Assembly: GCF_900996235.1 (NCBI RefSeq)
Contig: NZ_CAAJGM010000208.1
Coordinates: forward strand, 682,001 to 746,000
Reading direction: 5' to 3'
DNA: 64,000 nucleotides
DNA from: Paraburkholderia sp. BCC1885
GTDB lineage: Bacteria; Pseudomonadota; Gammaproteobacteria; Burkholderiales; Burkholderiaceae
The notes under the pieces were generated by a model. That model did no database searches. It was not told the origin of the DNA and saw only the letters and a list, made by a program, of their open reading frames with translations. Numbering within the stretch: position 1 is the stretch's first letter; each line of letters begins with the position of its first letter. The position numbers were made by a program, and so were the translations under genes. Shown here one piece after another: positions 50,858-59,250 of the stretch.

Positions 50858-51325
50858 ATGTCCACCCGCGTTTCGAATTCCCCGCGTTTCAGGTCCAAGA
50901 CGATGACCGCCGCGCTGGCCTTTTTTCTTGGCAGCCTCGGCGCGCATCGCTTCTATCTGTATGGAAAGCGCGACGTCTACGGCTGGCTCCATCTGCTCGG
51001 CACGCTGCTCGGCATTCCGGGAGTTCTGCTGCTGATCGGCAGCGAGCGGACTTCGGCGCTCGGCTGGGTGCTGACGGTTCCGGGCGCGATCTCGCTCTTT
51101 GCGGCGTTCCTTGCGGCGATGGTCTACGGCCTGCGTCCCGATGAAAAATGGGACGCGCAATTCAATCCGCAGAGCCAGCAACGCAGCCGCTCCGGCTGGA
51201 GCGTGATCTTCGTGGTGATCTTTTCGCTCTTCATCGGCGCCATGCTGCTGATGACCGGGCTCGCCGTGACGTTCCAGACCTATTTCGAATCACAGGTTCC
51301 GGCGGACAAGACGCCATCGCAGTAA
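50858..51325 (+). CDS. TM2-domain membrane protein
   Basis: 155 residues. The TM2 pattern KTMTAALAFFLGSLGAHRFYL is near the N-terminus, followed by a second helix in the TM2 unit and two or three further helices (about 65-95 and 120-145). Function of TM2 proteins is unknown. No ribosome-binding site is visible before the ATG at 50858; a start at the Met of MTAALAFFLG (50903) is an alternative. Converges with the radical SAM gene, 42 bp apart. Confidence 0.8.
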   Translation: MSTRVSNSPRFRSKTMTAALAFFLGSLGAHRFYLYGKRDVYGWLHLLGTLLGIPGVLLLIGSERTSALGWVLTVPGAISLFAAFLAAMVYGLRPDEKWDAQFNPQSQQRSRSGWSVIFVVIFSLFIGAMLLMTGLAVTFQTYFESQVPADKTPSQ

Positions 51326-51367
51326 CCGGCAGGCGGCCATGCCGCCGTTCTGGTACCGGCTCGCTAT

Positions 51368-52501
51368 CTAGAACAGTTTCATTTGCGGATCGTCGCGCGC
51401 CGGGGTCAATGGCGCGGCCGGCGCGGCGCGCACAAAGTGCGACATATCCAGAATGCCATGCCGGCGCTCGTTCAGACCGAGCCTGCGCGCCGCTTTGTGA
51501 AAGCGCTGCCTGAGCAGATCGGCCCACGCACCCTCACCCTTCATGCGCGTCGCGAAGTTCGCGTCGTAATCCTTGCCGCCGCGCATGTCACGCACACGGC
51601 TCATCACGCGGTCGGCGCGATCCGGAAAATGCGCCGCCAGCCAGTCTTTGAAAAGCGGCGCCACCTCCCAGGGCAGACGCAGCACGATATAGCTCGCATT
51701 GCTCGCCCCGGCTTCGGCGCAGGCCTCCATGACCCGCTCCATATCCGGTTCCGTGACGAACGGAATCACCGGCGCGATGCTCACGCCCACCGGGATGCCG
51801 GCTTCGGTGAGCGTGCGGATGGTGCGCAAACGGCGTGACGGCGTGGCCGCGCGCGGTTCGAGCGTGCGCGCGATTTCGGCGTCCAGCGTCGTGATGGTGA
51901 CGGCCGCCATGAACTGCCCACGCGCTGCCATGGGCGCCAGCAGATCCAGATCGCGCTCGATCAGCGACGACTTCGTAATGGCCGCGAACGGATGGCCGCG
52001 CTCATGCAGCACCTCGATAACCCGCCGGGTGAGCCGCAACTCACGCTCGACGGGCTGCCATGCGTCGGTATTGACGCCCAGCGCGATCGGCTCGGGCACA
52101 TATGACTTCTTCGATAGCTCGCGCTCCAGCAGTTCCGGCGCGTTGACCTTGGCGTAGATGCGGCTCTCGAAATCGAGCCCCGGCGACAGCCCCAAATAAC
52201 TATGTGTAGGCCGCGCGAAGCAGTAGATGCAGCCATGCTCACAGCCCCGGTACGGATTGAGCGACACGCTGAACGGGATATCCGGCGACGCGTTGCGGTT
52301 CAGAATGCTCTTAGCCTGCTCGCTGAAGACCTGCGTGCGCAACGCGGGCGAGCCGCCCTCTTCGTCCTCGTGCAGCATCCAGCCGTCGTCGACCGCTTCG
52401 CGCTGGTCGACTTCATAACGGCCCTGCAGGTTCGTAACGGCGCCGCGCCCTTTGCGTGGCACGGGCGGTGCGATGGGATATTCGGGGACGGAGTCGGTCA
52501 C
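51368..52501 (-). CDS. PA0069-family radical SAM protein
   Basis: 377 residues. The cluster motif is Cys87-x3-Cys91-x2-Cys94 (RGCEHGCIYCFARPTH). The segments ALGVNTDAWQPVERELRLTR and ITKSSLIERDLDLL place it with PA0069/SplB-like proteins, thought to act in DNA-lesion repair though the reaction is unproven. The start GTG at 52499-52501 gives the usual MTDSVPEYPI-like beginning. A near-consensus LexA box lies 42 bp upstream, so SOS induction is expected; PA0069 itself is reported in the P. aeruginosa LexA regulon. Confidence 0.9.
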   Translation of the reverse strand: MTDSVPEYPIAPPVPRKGRGAVTNLQGRYEVDQREAVDDGWMLHEDEEGGSPALRTQVFSEQAKSILNRNASPDIPFSVSLNPYRGCEHGCIYCFARPTHSYLGLSPGLDFESRIYAKVNAPELLERELSKKSYVPEPIALGVNTDAWQPVERELRLTRRVIEVLHERGHPFAAITKSSLIERDLDLLAPMAARGQFMAAVTITTLDAEIARTLEPRAATPSRRLRTIRTLTEAGIPVGVSIAPVIPFVTEPDMERVMEACAEAGASNASYIVLRLPWEVAPLFKDWLAAHFPDRADRVMSRVRDMRGGKDYDANFATRMKGEGAWADLLRQRFHKAARRLGLNERRHGILDMSHFVRAAPAAPLTPARDDPQMKLF

Positions 52502-52542
52502 GGTAAGATCCAGCACAAGCGGACAACAAAAAGGCGCAACAA

Positions 52543-52562
52543 TACTGTACAAATATACAGTG
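52543..52562 (-). promoter_or_regulatory. LexA (SOS) box upstream of the radical SAM gene
   Basis: TACTGTACAAATATACAGTG: perfect CTGT-N8-ACAG core with AT-rich spacer, close to the E. coli consensus. It sits 42 bp before the radical SAM start. Confidence 0.88.
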
Positions 52563-52606
52563 TTTACGCCATTTGTCGAGCCCTGTCTTCAGCCGGTCGC
52601 CGCAGC

Positions 52607-53095
52607 TTACTCGCCCACCGCAATCGTCAAGGTTTCCTTGATTTCTTCCATCACCACATAGCTCTTCGACTGCACCGCGCCCGGCAGTTGCAGCAGAATG
52701 TCGCCCAGCAGCTTGCGGTAATCAGCCATCTCGCCAATGCGCGCCTTGATCAGATAATCGAAGTCGCCCGAGACCAGATGGCACTCCAGCACCTCGGGAA
52801 TCTTCTGCACCTCGCGGCGAAACTGGTCGAACATGTTGCCGCTTTTGTGGTCGAGCGTGATCTCGACGAACACCAGTAGCGCCGCGCCCAGCTCGGCCGG
52901 GTTCACGCGCGCGTGATAGCCGGTGATGACGCCGTCGCGCTCCATGCGCTTGACCCGTTCGATGCACGGCGTCACCGACAGCCCGACCTGCTCCGCGAGG
53001 TCTTTCATCGCCATCCGGCCGTCCTGCTGCAGCAGCCTGAGAATCTTGTGATCGAGCTTGTCGAGAGCGCGGATCGGTTGACGTTGGGTTCGCAT
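52607..53095 (-). CDS. Lrp/AsnC family regulator
   Basis: 162 residues. N-terminal HTH (LDHKILRLLQQDGRMAMKDL, then VGLSVTPCIERVKRMERDG) and a C-terminal RAM ligand domain (LVSGDFDYLIKARIGEM). It diverges from dadA with 169 bp between; Lrp-type regulators of dadA are known in other bacteria, so control of D-amino acid catabolism by an amino acid effector is likely. ATG at 53093-53095. Confidence 0.93.
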   Translation of the reverse strand: MRTQRQPIRALDKLDHKILRLLQQDGRMAMKDLAEQVGLSVTPCIERVKRMERDGVITGYHARVNPAELGAALLVFVEITLDHKSGNMFDQFRREVQKIPEVLECHLVSGDFDYLIKARIGEMADYRKLLGDILLQLPGAVQSKSYVVMEEIKETLTIAVGE

Positions 53096-53264
53096 GGTGT
53101 TTCTACTAAAAATCTCAAAAATACAATAACAAAACCTGCCGTTCTCTAAATAGTATAGCGGTTAACACTGGGCTGAAAGCGTATCACCTCGTTAATCGAA
53201 TCATCCGCAAACGAGCTGAGCCATCCACGGACGCGCAAGCCCCAAAGAACCTTCTGGAGCAGCT

Positions 53265-54551
53265 ATGCGAGTCGTCGTTTTGGGCAGTGGCGTGGTCGGA
53301 GTGACGAGCGCTTATTATCTGGCGCGCGCCGGTCATGAAGTGACGGTGATCGACCGCGAAGCCGGTCCGGCACAAGAAACGAGTTTTGCCAACGCGGGCC
53401 AGATCTCGCCTGGCTACGCCTCGCCGTGGGCCGCTCCGGGCGTGCCGTTGAAGGCCGTCAAATGGATGTTCCAGAAACACGCACCGCTCGCCATCCGCCT
53501 CGACGGCACGCAATTCCAGCTGCAGTGGATGTGGCAGATGCTGCAGAACTGCACGTCCTCGCGCTATGCGGTGAACAAAGGCCGCATGGTGCGTCTTGCC
53601 GAATATAGCCGCGATTGCCTGCAGGCGCTGCGCGCCGACACCGGCATCCAGTACGAAGGCCGCACCGGCGGCACGCTGCAGGTGTTCCGCACACAGCAGC
53701 AATTCGACGGCGCGGCGAAAGACATCGCCGTGCTGAAAGACGCCAACGTACCGTATGAACTGCTGACGTCGGCCGAACTGGCGCGCGCTGAACCCGCGCT
53801 CGCCGCGACCGCGCACAAGCTGACCGGCGGCCTGCGTCTGCCGGGCGATGAAACCGGCGACTGCCAGCTCTTCACCACGCGCCTCGCAGCTTTGGCCGAA
53901 GAGCTGGGTGTGACGTTCCGCTACAACACGCCGATCGACGCGCTCGCCACGACCGGCGGCCGGATCGCCGGCGTGCAATGCGGCGCCGAATTGCTGCGCG
54001 CCGACGCGTTTGTCGTGGCGCTCGGTTCGTATTCGACCCGGTTCCTCACAGACATCGTCAAGATTCCGGTCTATCCGCTCAAGGGCTATTCGATCACGGC
54101 GCCTATCGTCGACGCGGCGGCCGCGCCGGTGTCGACCGTGCTCGATGAAACCTACAAGATCGCCATCACGCGTTTCGACGACCGGATTCGCGTCGGCGGC
54201 ATGGCGGAGATCGTCGGCTTCGACAAGTCGCTGCGCGAGGCACGCCGCGAGACGCTCGAAATGTGCGTCAACGATCTGTTCCCCGGCGGCGGCGATACGG
54301 CCAAGGCCAGCTTCTGGACCGGCCTGCGTCCGATGACGCCGGACGGCACGCCGATCGTCGGCCGCACGCCCCTCTCCAATCTGTTCCTCAACACCGGCCA
54401 CGGCACGCTCGGCTGGACCATGTCGTGCGGCTCGGGGCAACTGCTCGCCGATCTGATCTCGGGCAAGCAGCCGGCGATTCAGTCGGACGATCTGTCAGTG
54501 CATCGCTACCTGGGCGAGACGCGAGGTGCGGGACGTCCGGCTTTTGCCTGA
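53265..54551 (+). CDS. dadA: D-amino acid dehydrogenase small subunit
   Basis: 428 residues. FAD enzyme oxidising D-amino acids (notably D-alanine) to 2-keto acids at the membrane. The N-terminal dinucleotide fold reads VVVLGSGVVGVTSAYYLARAG and the C-terminal GLRPMTPDGTPIVGRT is family-typical. GGAG lies just upstream of the ATG at 53265. No dadX racemase follows, so conversion of L-alanine is encoded elsewhere. A terminator follows at 54610. Confidence 0.94.
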   Translation: MRVVVLGSGVVGVTSAYYLARAGHEVTVIDREAGPAQETSFANAGQISPGYASPWAAPGVPLKAVKWMFQKHAPLAIRLDGTQFQLQWMWQMLQNCTSSRYAVNKGRMVRLAEYSRDCLQALRADTGIQYEGRTGGTLQVFRTQQQFDGAAKDIAVLKDANVPYELLTSAELARAEPALAATAHKLTGGLRLPGDETGDCQLFTTRLAALAEELGVTFRYNTPIDALATTGGRIAGVQCGAELLRADAFVVALGSYSTRFLTDIVKIPVYPLKGYSITAPIVDAAAAPVSTVLDETYKIAITRFDDRIRVGGMAEIVGFDKSLREARRETLEMCVNDLFPGGGDTAKASFWTGLRPMTPDGTPIVGRTPLSNLFLNTGHGTLGWTMSCGSGQLLADLISGKQPAIQSDDLSVHRYLGETRGAGRPAFA

Positions 54552-54609
54552 GTCATTGTCTTTCTTAGGCGATTCTGGCCATAGCAGCGAAGTCATTCCG
54601 ACAGAACAA

Positions 54610-54637
54610 AAACGGCACCTTCTCAGGTGCCGTTTCT
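54610..54637. terminator. Terminator between dadA and acyl-CoA dehydrogenase gene
   Basis: Perfect 11-bp stem AAACGGCACCT / AGGTGCCGTTT with loop TCTC. T/A-rich flanks on both sides allow use by both convergent genes. Confidence 0.88.
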
Positions 54638-54674
54638 ATTGGCAATTGGCAGCGCCATCTGACAAAGCCCGGCG

Positions 54675-56465
54675 TCAGAACTGATCCTCTGCCAGCGCCA
54701 GCACGCCCTCGTCCCCCTTCGCGCTGACCACTGCCGCTTCCAGCGCCGACGCCTGCGGCAGCACGTGCTCCGCGTAGAACTGCGCGGTGGCGATTTTCGC
54801 GCCGTAGAACGACGGATCGTCCGCGCGCTTTTCCTGCGCCGCGAGCAACGCACGCGCCATCTGCCAGCCGCCCAGCACGATGCCCGCCAGCTTCAGATAC
54901 GGCACGCTGCCGGCAAACACCGCATTCGGATCGCGCTTTGCCTGGGTCACGACAAACTCCACCACCGCGGCGAGCGAGTCGTGGCCTAGCGCGAGATACT
55001 TCCTCATCGACTCGAACGCCGCGCCCTGCTGCGCCCCCAGCGCCTCGACGGTCCCGGCAATCCCGGCCAGCAGCGACTTCGCCACCGCCCCGCCGTCACG
55101 CAAGGTCTTGCGGCCAATCAGGTCGTTCGCCTGGATCGCGGTGGTGCCTTCGTAGATCGGCAAAATGCGCGCGTCGCGATAATACTGGGCCGCGCCGGTT
55201 TCCTCGATGAAACCCATGCCGCCGTGCACCTGCACACCGAGGCTCGCCACGTCGATCGACAATTCCGTGCTCCAGCCCTTCACGATCGGCACGAGGTATT
55301 CGTAGATGGCCTGATGCTCGCTGCGCTTCGCCTCGTCCGGGTGACGATGCGCGATATCGCAATGCGCCGCGGCCACGTAGGCCAGCGCGCGCGAGGCCTC
55401 GGTCAGGCCACGCATCGTGGCGAGCATGCGGCGCACGTCCGGGTGATGAATGATCGACACCGATTGCCTGGCGGAACCGTCCACCGGCCGGCTCTGCACG
55501 CGGTCCTTCGCATACGCCGCCGCTTTCTGATACGCGCGGTCCGACACGCCCACACCCTGCATGCCCACCGCGAAACGCGCGGCGTTCATCATGATGAACA
55601 TGTACTCGAGGCCGCGATTTTCTTCGCCGATCAGATGACCGAGCGCGCCGCCGTGATCGCCGAATTGCAGCACGGCCGTCGGGCTCGCCTTGATGCCGAG
55701 CTTGTGCTCGATCGACACGCAATGCACGTCGTTACGCGCGCCGAGCGAGCCGTCCTCATTGACGAGAAACTTGGGCACGATAAAGAGCGAAATGCCCTTC
55801 ACGCCTTCCGGCGCGCCCGGCGTGCGCGCCAGCACGAGATGGGCGATGTTCTTCGCCATGTCGTGCTCGCCCCACGTAATAAAAATCTTGGTGCCGAACA
55901 GCTTGAACGAGCCGTCGCCCTGCGGCTCGGCGCGCGCGCGCACCAGTGCGAGATCGGAGCCGGCCTGCGGCTCGGTGAGGTTCATCGTGCCGGTCCATTC
56001 GCCGGAGATCAGCTTCGGCACATAGGTCTGTTTCTGCGCTTCGGTGCCGGCCGTCAGCAGTGCTTCGATCGCGCCATCGGTCAGCAACGGACACAAGGCA
56101 AACGAGAGATTCGAGGCATTGAGCATTTCGACGCACGGCGTCGCGATCAGCTTCGGCAGCCCCTGCCCTTCGTAGTCCAAAGGATGCTGCACGCCTTGCC
56201 AGCCACCCTCGGCGAATTGCCGGAACGCCTCGGCAAACCCCGGCGTCGCGGTAACCTCGCCGTCCTTCCAGCTACTCGGGTTGCGGTCGCCTTCGACGTT
56301 CAACGGCGCCAGCACTTCGCCGCACAGCCTGGCCGACTCCTCGAGCACGGCTTGCGCGGTGTCGAGATTGGCATCTTCGAAGCCGGGCAGCTTCGCGATG
56401 TCTTCGAGTCCGGCCAGTTCTTTCATCACGAACAGCATGTCCTTGACGGGCGCCGTATAGCTCAT
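54675..56465 (-). CDS. Acyl-CoA dehydrogenase, large (about 600-residue) type
   Basis: 596 residues, longer than the 380-residue short-chain types and like fatty-acid-degradation enzymes of beta-proteobacteria. FAD-binding and acyl motifs are visible: MNLTEPQAGSDLALVRARAE and IFITWGEHDM, with an RDARILPIYEGTTAIQANDL segment holding the catalytic Glu. The C-terminal extension (about 470-596) is helical. The ATG at 56463-56465 has AGGAGGAGAA upstream. It follows etfA by 101 bp and would pass electrons to that ETF. Confidence 0.94.
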   Translation of the reverse strand: MSYTAPVKDMLFVMKELAGLEDIAKLPGFEDANLDTAQAVLEESARLCGEVLAPLNVEGDRNPSSWKDGEVTATPGFAEAFRQFAEGGWQGVQHPLDYEGQGLPKLIATPCVEMLNASNLSFALCPLLTDGAIEALLTAGTEAQKQTYVPKLISGEWTGTMNLTEPQAGSDLALVRARAEPQGDGSFKLFGTKIFITWGEHDMAKNIAHLVLARTPGAPEGVKGISLFIVPKFLVNEDGSLGARNDVHCVSIEHKLGIKASPTAVLQFGDHGGALGHLIGEENRGLEYMFIMMNAARFAVGMQGVGVSDRAYQKAAAYAKDRVQSRPVDGSARQSVSIIHHPDVRRMLATMRGLTEASRALAYVAAAHCDIAHRHPDEAKRSEHQAIYEYLVPIVKGWSTELSIDVASLGVQVHGGMGFIEETGAAQYYRDARILPIYEGTTAIQANDLIGRKTLRDGGAVAKSLLAGIAGTVEALGAQQGAAFESMRKYLALGHDSLAAVVEFVVTQAKRDPNAVFAGSVPYLKLAGIVLGGWQMARALLAAQEKRADDPSFYGAKIATAQFYAEHVLPQASALEAAVVSAKGDEGVLALAEDQF

Positions 56466-56566
56466 TTTGGTTCTCCTCCTGCCTGCGATATAAAAAGGGA
56501 CGCCGGACTATGGGTCCCTGCGTCCCTTTATGTGCTGCCAGACGCCTTATTGCGGCGTTCCCGGCT

Positions 56567-57502
56567 TTAGCCCAGCTCGGTTACCAGTTCCGGCACGACC
56601 GTGAACAGATCGCCGACCAGACCGTAATCGGCGACGCTGAAAATCGGCGCTTCCGGGTCTTTATTGATGGCGACGATGACCTTCGAGTCTTTCATGCCGG
56701 CCAGATGCTGGATGGCGCCTGAAATGCCCACGGCCACGTACAGTTGCGGCGCGACGATCTTGCCGGTCTGGCCGACCTGATAGTCGTTCGGCACGAAGCC
56801 GGCATCGACGGCGGCGCGCGACGCGCCCAGCGCCGCGCCCAGCTTGTCGGCCAGGGGCTCGAGCACCTTGGTGTAGTTCTCGCCGCTGCCGAGACCGCGA
56901 CCACCCGAAACGATGATCGACGCCGAGGTCAGTTCCGGACGGTCCAGCTTCGTCACTTCGCGGCTAACGAACTGCGACAGGCCGCTATCCGCCGCGGCTT
57001 CGATCTTCTCGACCGCCGCGCCGCCGCCTTCTGCCGCGACCGGGTCGAAGCCGGTGGTACGCACCGTGATGACCTTGATCGGATCAGCCGATTGCACCGT
57101 GGCGATTGCATTGCCCGCGTAGATCGGGCGCTCGAACGTGTCGGCGGAATCCACGGCGGTGATGTCGCTGATCTGCGCGACGTCGAGCTTCGCGGCGATG
57201 CGCGGCGCGATATTCTTGCCGTAAGCGGTAGCCGGCGCGAGGATATGCGAGTAGTCCTTCGCAATGTTCAGCACCGTGGCTTCGACGTTTTCCGCGAGGC
57301 CCGCTTCGAGTTGCGGCGCGTCGGCCAGCAATACCTTGGCAACACCTGCCACCTTCGCTGCCGCGTCGGCCGCGCCTTGCGCGTTGTGGCCGGCGACCAG
57401 CACGTGCACGTCGCCGCCAATCTTCGCGGCCGCCGCCACCGTGTTCAGCGTCGCCGCTTTCAGCGACGCGTTGTCGTGTTCCGCAATTACCAGAATCGTC
57501 AT
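56567..57502 (-). CDS. etfA: Electron transfer flavoprotein alpha subunit
   Basis: 311 residues. Holds FAD and takes electrons from acyl-CoA dehydrogenases. The FAD motif is IVSGGRGLGSGENYTKVLEP, with VGQTGKIVAPQLYVAVGISG and the IVAINKDPEAPIF strand. ATG at 57500-57502 with a GAGGAG-type site upstream; 15 bp separate it from etfB. Confidence 0.97.
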   Translation of the reverse strand: MTILVIAEHDNASLKAATLNTVAAAAKIGGDVHVLVAGHNAQGAADAAAKVAGVAKVLLADAPQLEAGLAENVEATVLNIAKDYSHILAPATAYGKNIAPRIAAKLDVAQISDITAVDSADTFERPIYAGNAIATVQSADPIKVITVRTTGFDPVAAEGGGAAVEKIEAAADSGLSQFVSREVTKLDRPELTSASIIVSGGRGLGSGENYTKVLEPLADKLGAALGASRAAVDAGFVPNDYQVGQTGKIVAPQLYVAVGISGAIQHLAGMKDSKVIVAINKDPEAPIFSVADYGLVGDLFTVVPELVTELG

Positions 57503-57517
57503 TTCGTCCGTCTCCTC

Positions 57518-58267
57518 TTACAGCACCTTGGCTTCGGTCTTCAGCTTCTCGACCAGCGTCTTTACGTCAGCGACCTTCACACCAGCGCTGCGCTTCGCGG
57601 GCTCGACCACCTTCAGCGTCTTCAGGCGCGGCGTCACGTCGACACCCAGGTCTTCGGGCTTGAGCGTTTCCAGCGGCTTTTTCTTCGCCTTCATGATGTT
57701 CGGCAGCGTCACATAACGCGGCTCGTTCAGGCGCAGGTCGGTGGTGATGACGGCGGGCAGCGCCAGCGACAGCGTTTCCGCGCCGCCATCCACTTCGCGC
57801 GACACCGTCGCCTTGCCGTCGGCCACCACCACTTTCGATGCAAACGTGGCTTGCGGCAAATTCGCCAATGCAGCCAGCATCTGGCCGGTCTGGTTCGAAT
57901 CGTCGTCGATCGCCTGCTTGCCGAGGATCACGAGCGACGGCTGTTCCTTGTCGAGCAGCGCCTTGAGCAGCTTGGCCACCGCCAGCGGTTGCAGGTCTTC
58001 GTTCGACTCGATCAGGATGGCGCGATCCGCGCCGATTGCCAGCGCCGTGCGCAGCGTTTCCTGCGACTGCGTCACGCCCGCCGAAACGGCGATCACTTCC
58101 GTCGCCACGCCCGCTTCCTTCAGACGCACCGCCTCTTCCACGGCGATCTCGTCGAACGGGTTCATCGACATCTTTACATTTGCGATGTCGACGCCCGTGC
58201 CGTCCGACTTGACCCGGACTTTCACGTTGTAATCGACCACTCTCTTGACTGGCACCAGGATTTTCAT
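57518..58267 (-). CDS. etfB: Electron transfer flavoprotein beta subunit
   Basis: 249 residues. AMP-binding partner of EtfA. MKILVPVKRVVDYNVKVRV at the start, NPFDEIAVEEAVRLKE and DDDSNQTGQMLAALANLPQ are typical. The ATG at 58265-58267 has GGAG 7 bp upstream; a GTG two codons earlier is less likely. A TATAAT -10 lies at 58308-58313 and a palindrome at 58396, so this is the head of the etfBA operon. Confidence 0.97.
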   Translation of the reverse strand: MKILVPVKRVVDYNVKVRVKSDGTGVDIANVKMSMNPFDEIAVEEAVRLKEAGVATEVIAVSAGVTQSQETLRTALAIGADRAILIESNEDLQPLAVAKLLKALLDKEQPSLVILGKQAIDDDSNQTGQMLAALANLPQATFASKVVVADGKATVSREVDGGAETLSLALPAVITTDLRLNEPRYVTLPNIMKAKKKPLETLKPEDLGVDVTPRLKTLKVVEPAKRSAGVKVADVKTLVEKLKTEAKVL

Positions 58268-58307
58268 GCACACGCTCCAAAGTTACGAATACGTCAACCC
58301 AACGGAC

Positions 58308-58407
58308 ATTATAGCGACTGCCCTTTTACGACAGCCGCGTCGCGGGCTGGTTTTACATCGAGGATAGCGCTCCTCAGCGGCGTGACAGCAATAACGAACG
58401 GTCGTTC
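58308..58407 (-). promoter_or_regulatory. etfBA promoter region with palindrome
   Basis: A perfect TATAAT (58308-58313, minus strand) lies about 40 nt before the etfB ATG; no good -35 is seen, which suggests activation or extended contacts. GAACG-GT-CGTTC (58396-58407), inside a wider AACGA...TCGTT repeat, is a likely TetR-family operator. Confidence 0.55.
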
Positions 58408-58420
58408 TATTTTAATCCCG

Positions 58421-58446
58421 AAAAAACCCGGGCGACAACCCCGGGT
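58421..58446 (-). terminator. Terminator after metNI
   Basis: ACCCGGG and CCCGGGT form a 7-bp stem (loop CGACAAC); on the minus strand TTTTTT follows. It ends the metNI operon, 150 bp after the metI stop. That interval (58447-58596) has no gene I can support. Confidence 0.78.
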
Positions 58447-58596
58447 CCCGACTTCCGACTCTAATTCATCATTTGCCATCGATGACGGTTGTGGTGCTGG
58501 GCCGCGCGCCGGGCGCGGCAGCCAGTTTCAGAACCCAACGACATTGCATGACCGCCCCCTCGCAATCTCGCCAGGCGGCGGTCGATAACCCCGTGC

Positions 58597-59250
58597 TTAT
58601 TTATGGCTCAGACGGCGCACGAGCCAATCGCCGAACGACTGCACCAGTTGCACGAACACAATCAGGATCAGCACGACGGTCCACATCACGTCCGGCTCGT
58701 AGCGCTGATAGCCGTAGCGAATGCCGAGGTCGCCAAGACCGCCGCCGCCGATTGCGCCCGCCATCGCCGAGTAGCCGACCAGCGAGACGAAGGTGATCGT
58801 CAGACCCGCGACCACGCCGGGCCACGATTCCGGCAGCAGCACCTTGAAGACGATCTGGCTGGTGGTCGCGCCCATGGCCTGCGCGGCTTCGATCAGGCCG
58901 CGGTCCACTTCGCGCAAGGCCGTTTCGACCAGACGCGCGATGAACGGCGCGGCGGCGATCGTCAGCGGCACGACGGCCGCGGCGGTGCCGATGGACGAAC
59001 CCACCACCAGCCGCGTGAACGGAATCACCGCCACCAGCAAGATGATGAACGGCGTCGACCGCACCGCGTTGATGACGACGCCCATCGTGCGATTCAGCGC
59101 GACGTTCTGCAGGACACCCTGGCGATCCGTCAGATACAGCAGCACGCCGAGCGGCAAACCGACCAGTGCGCCGACGAGCCCCGAGATGCCCACCATGATG
59201 AGCGTCTCCCAGAACGACTGGACGAACATATCGAACATTTCACTCAACAT
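58597..59250 (-). CDS. metI: Methionine ABC transporter permease
   Basis: 217 residues, five membrane helices. The ABC permease loop EAAQAMGATTSQIVFKVLLP lies in the middle and AIGGGGLGDLGIRYGYQRY toward the end, both typical of MetI. The ATG at 59248-59250 has AGGAG 8 bp upstream and overlaps the end of metN by 11 bp. No metQ gene follows before the terminator at 58421. Confidence 0.94.
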   Translation of the reverse strand: MLSEMFDMFVQSFWETLIMVGISGLVGALVGLPLGVLLYLTDRQGVLQNVALNRTMGVVINAVRSTPFIILLVAVIPFTRLVVGSSIGTAAAVVPLTIAAAPFIARLVETALREVDRGLIEAAQAMGATTSQIVFKVLLPESWPGVVAGLTITFVSLVGYSAMAGAIGGGGLGDLGIRYGYQRYEPDVMWTVVLILIVFVQLVQSFGDWLVRRLSHK

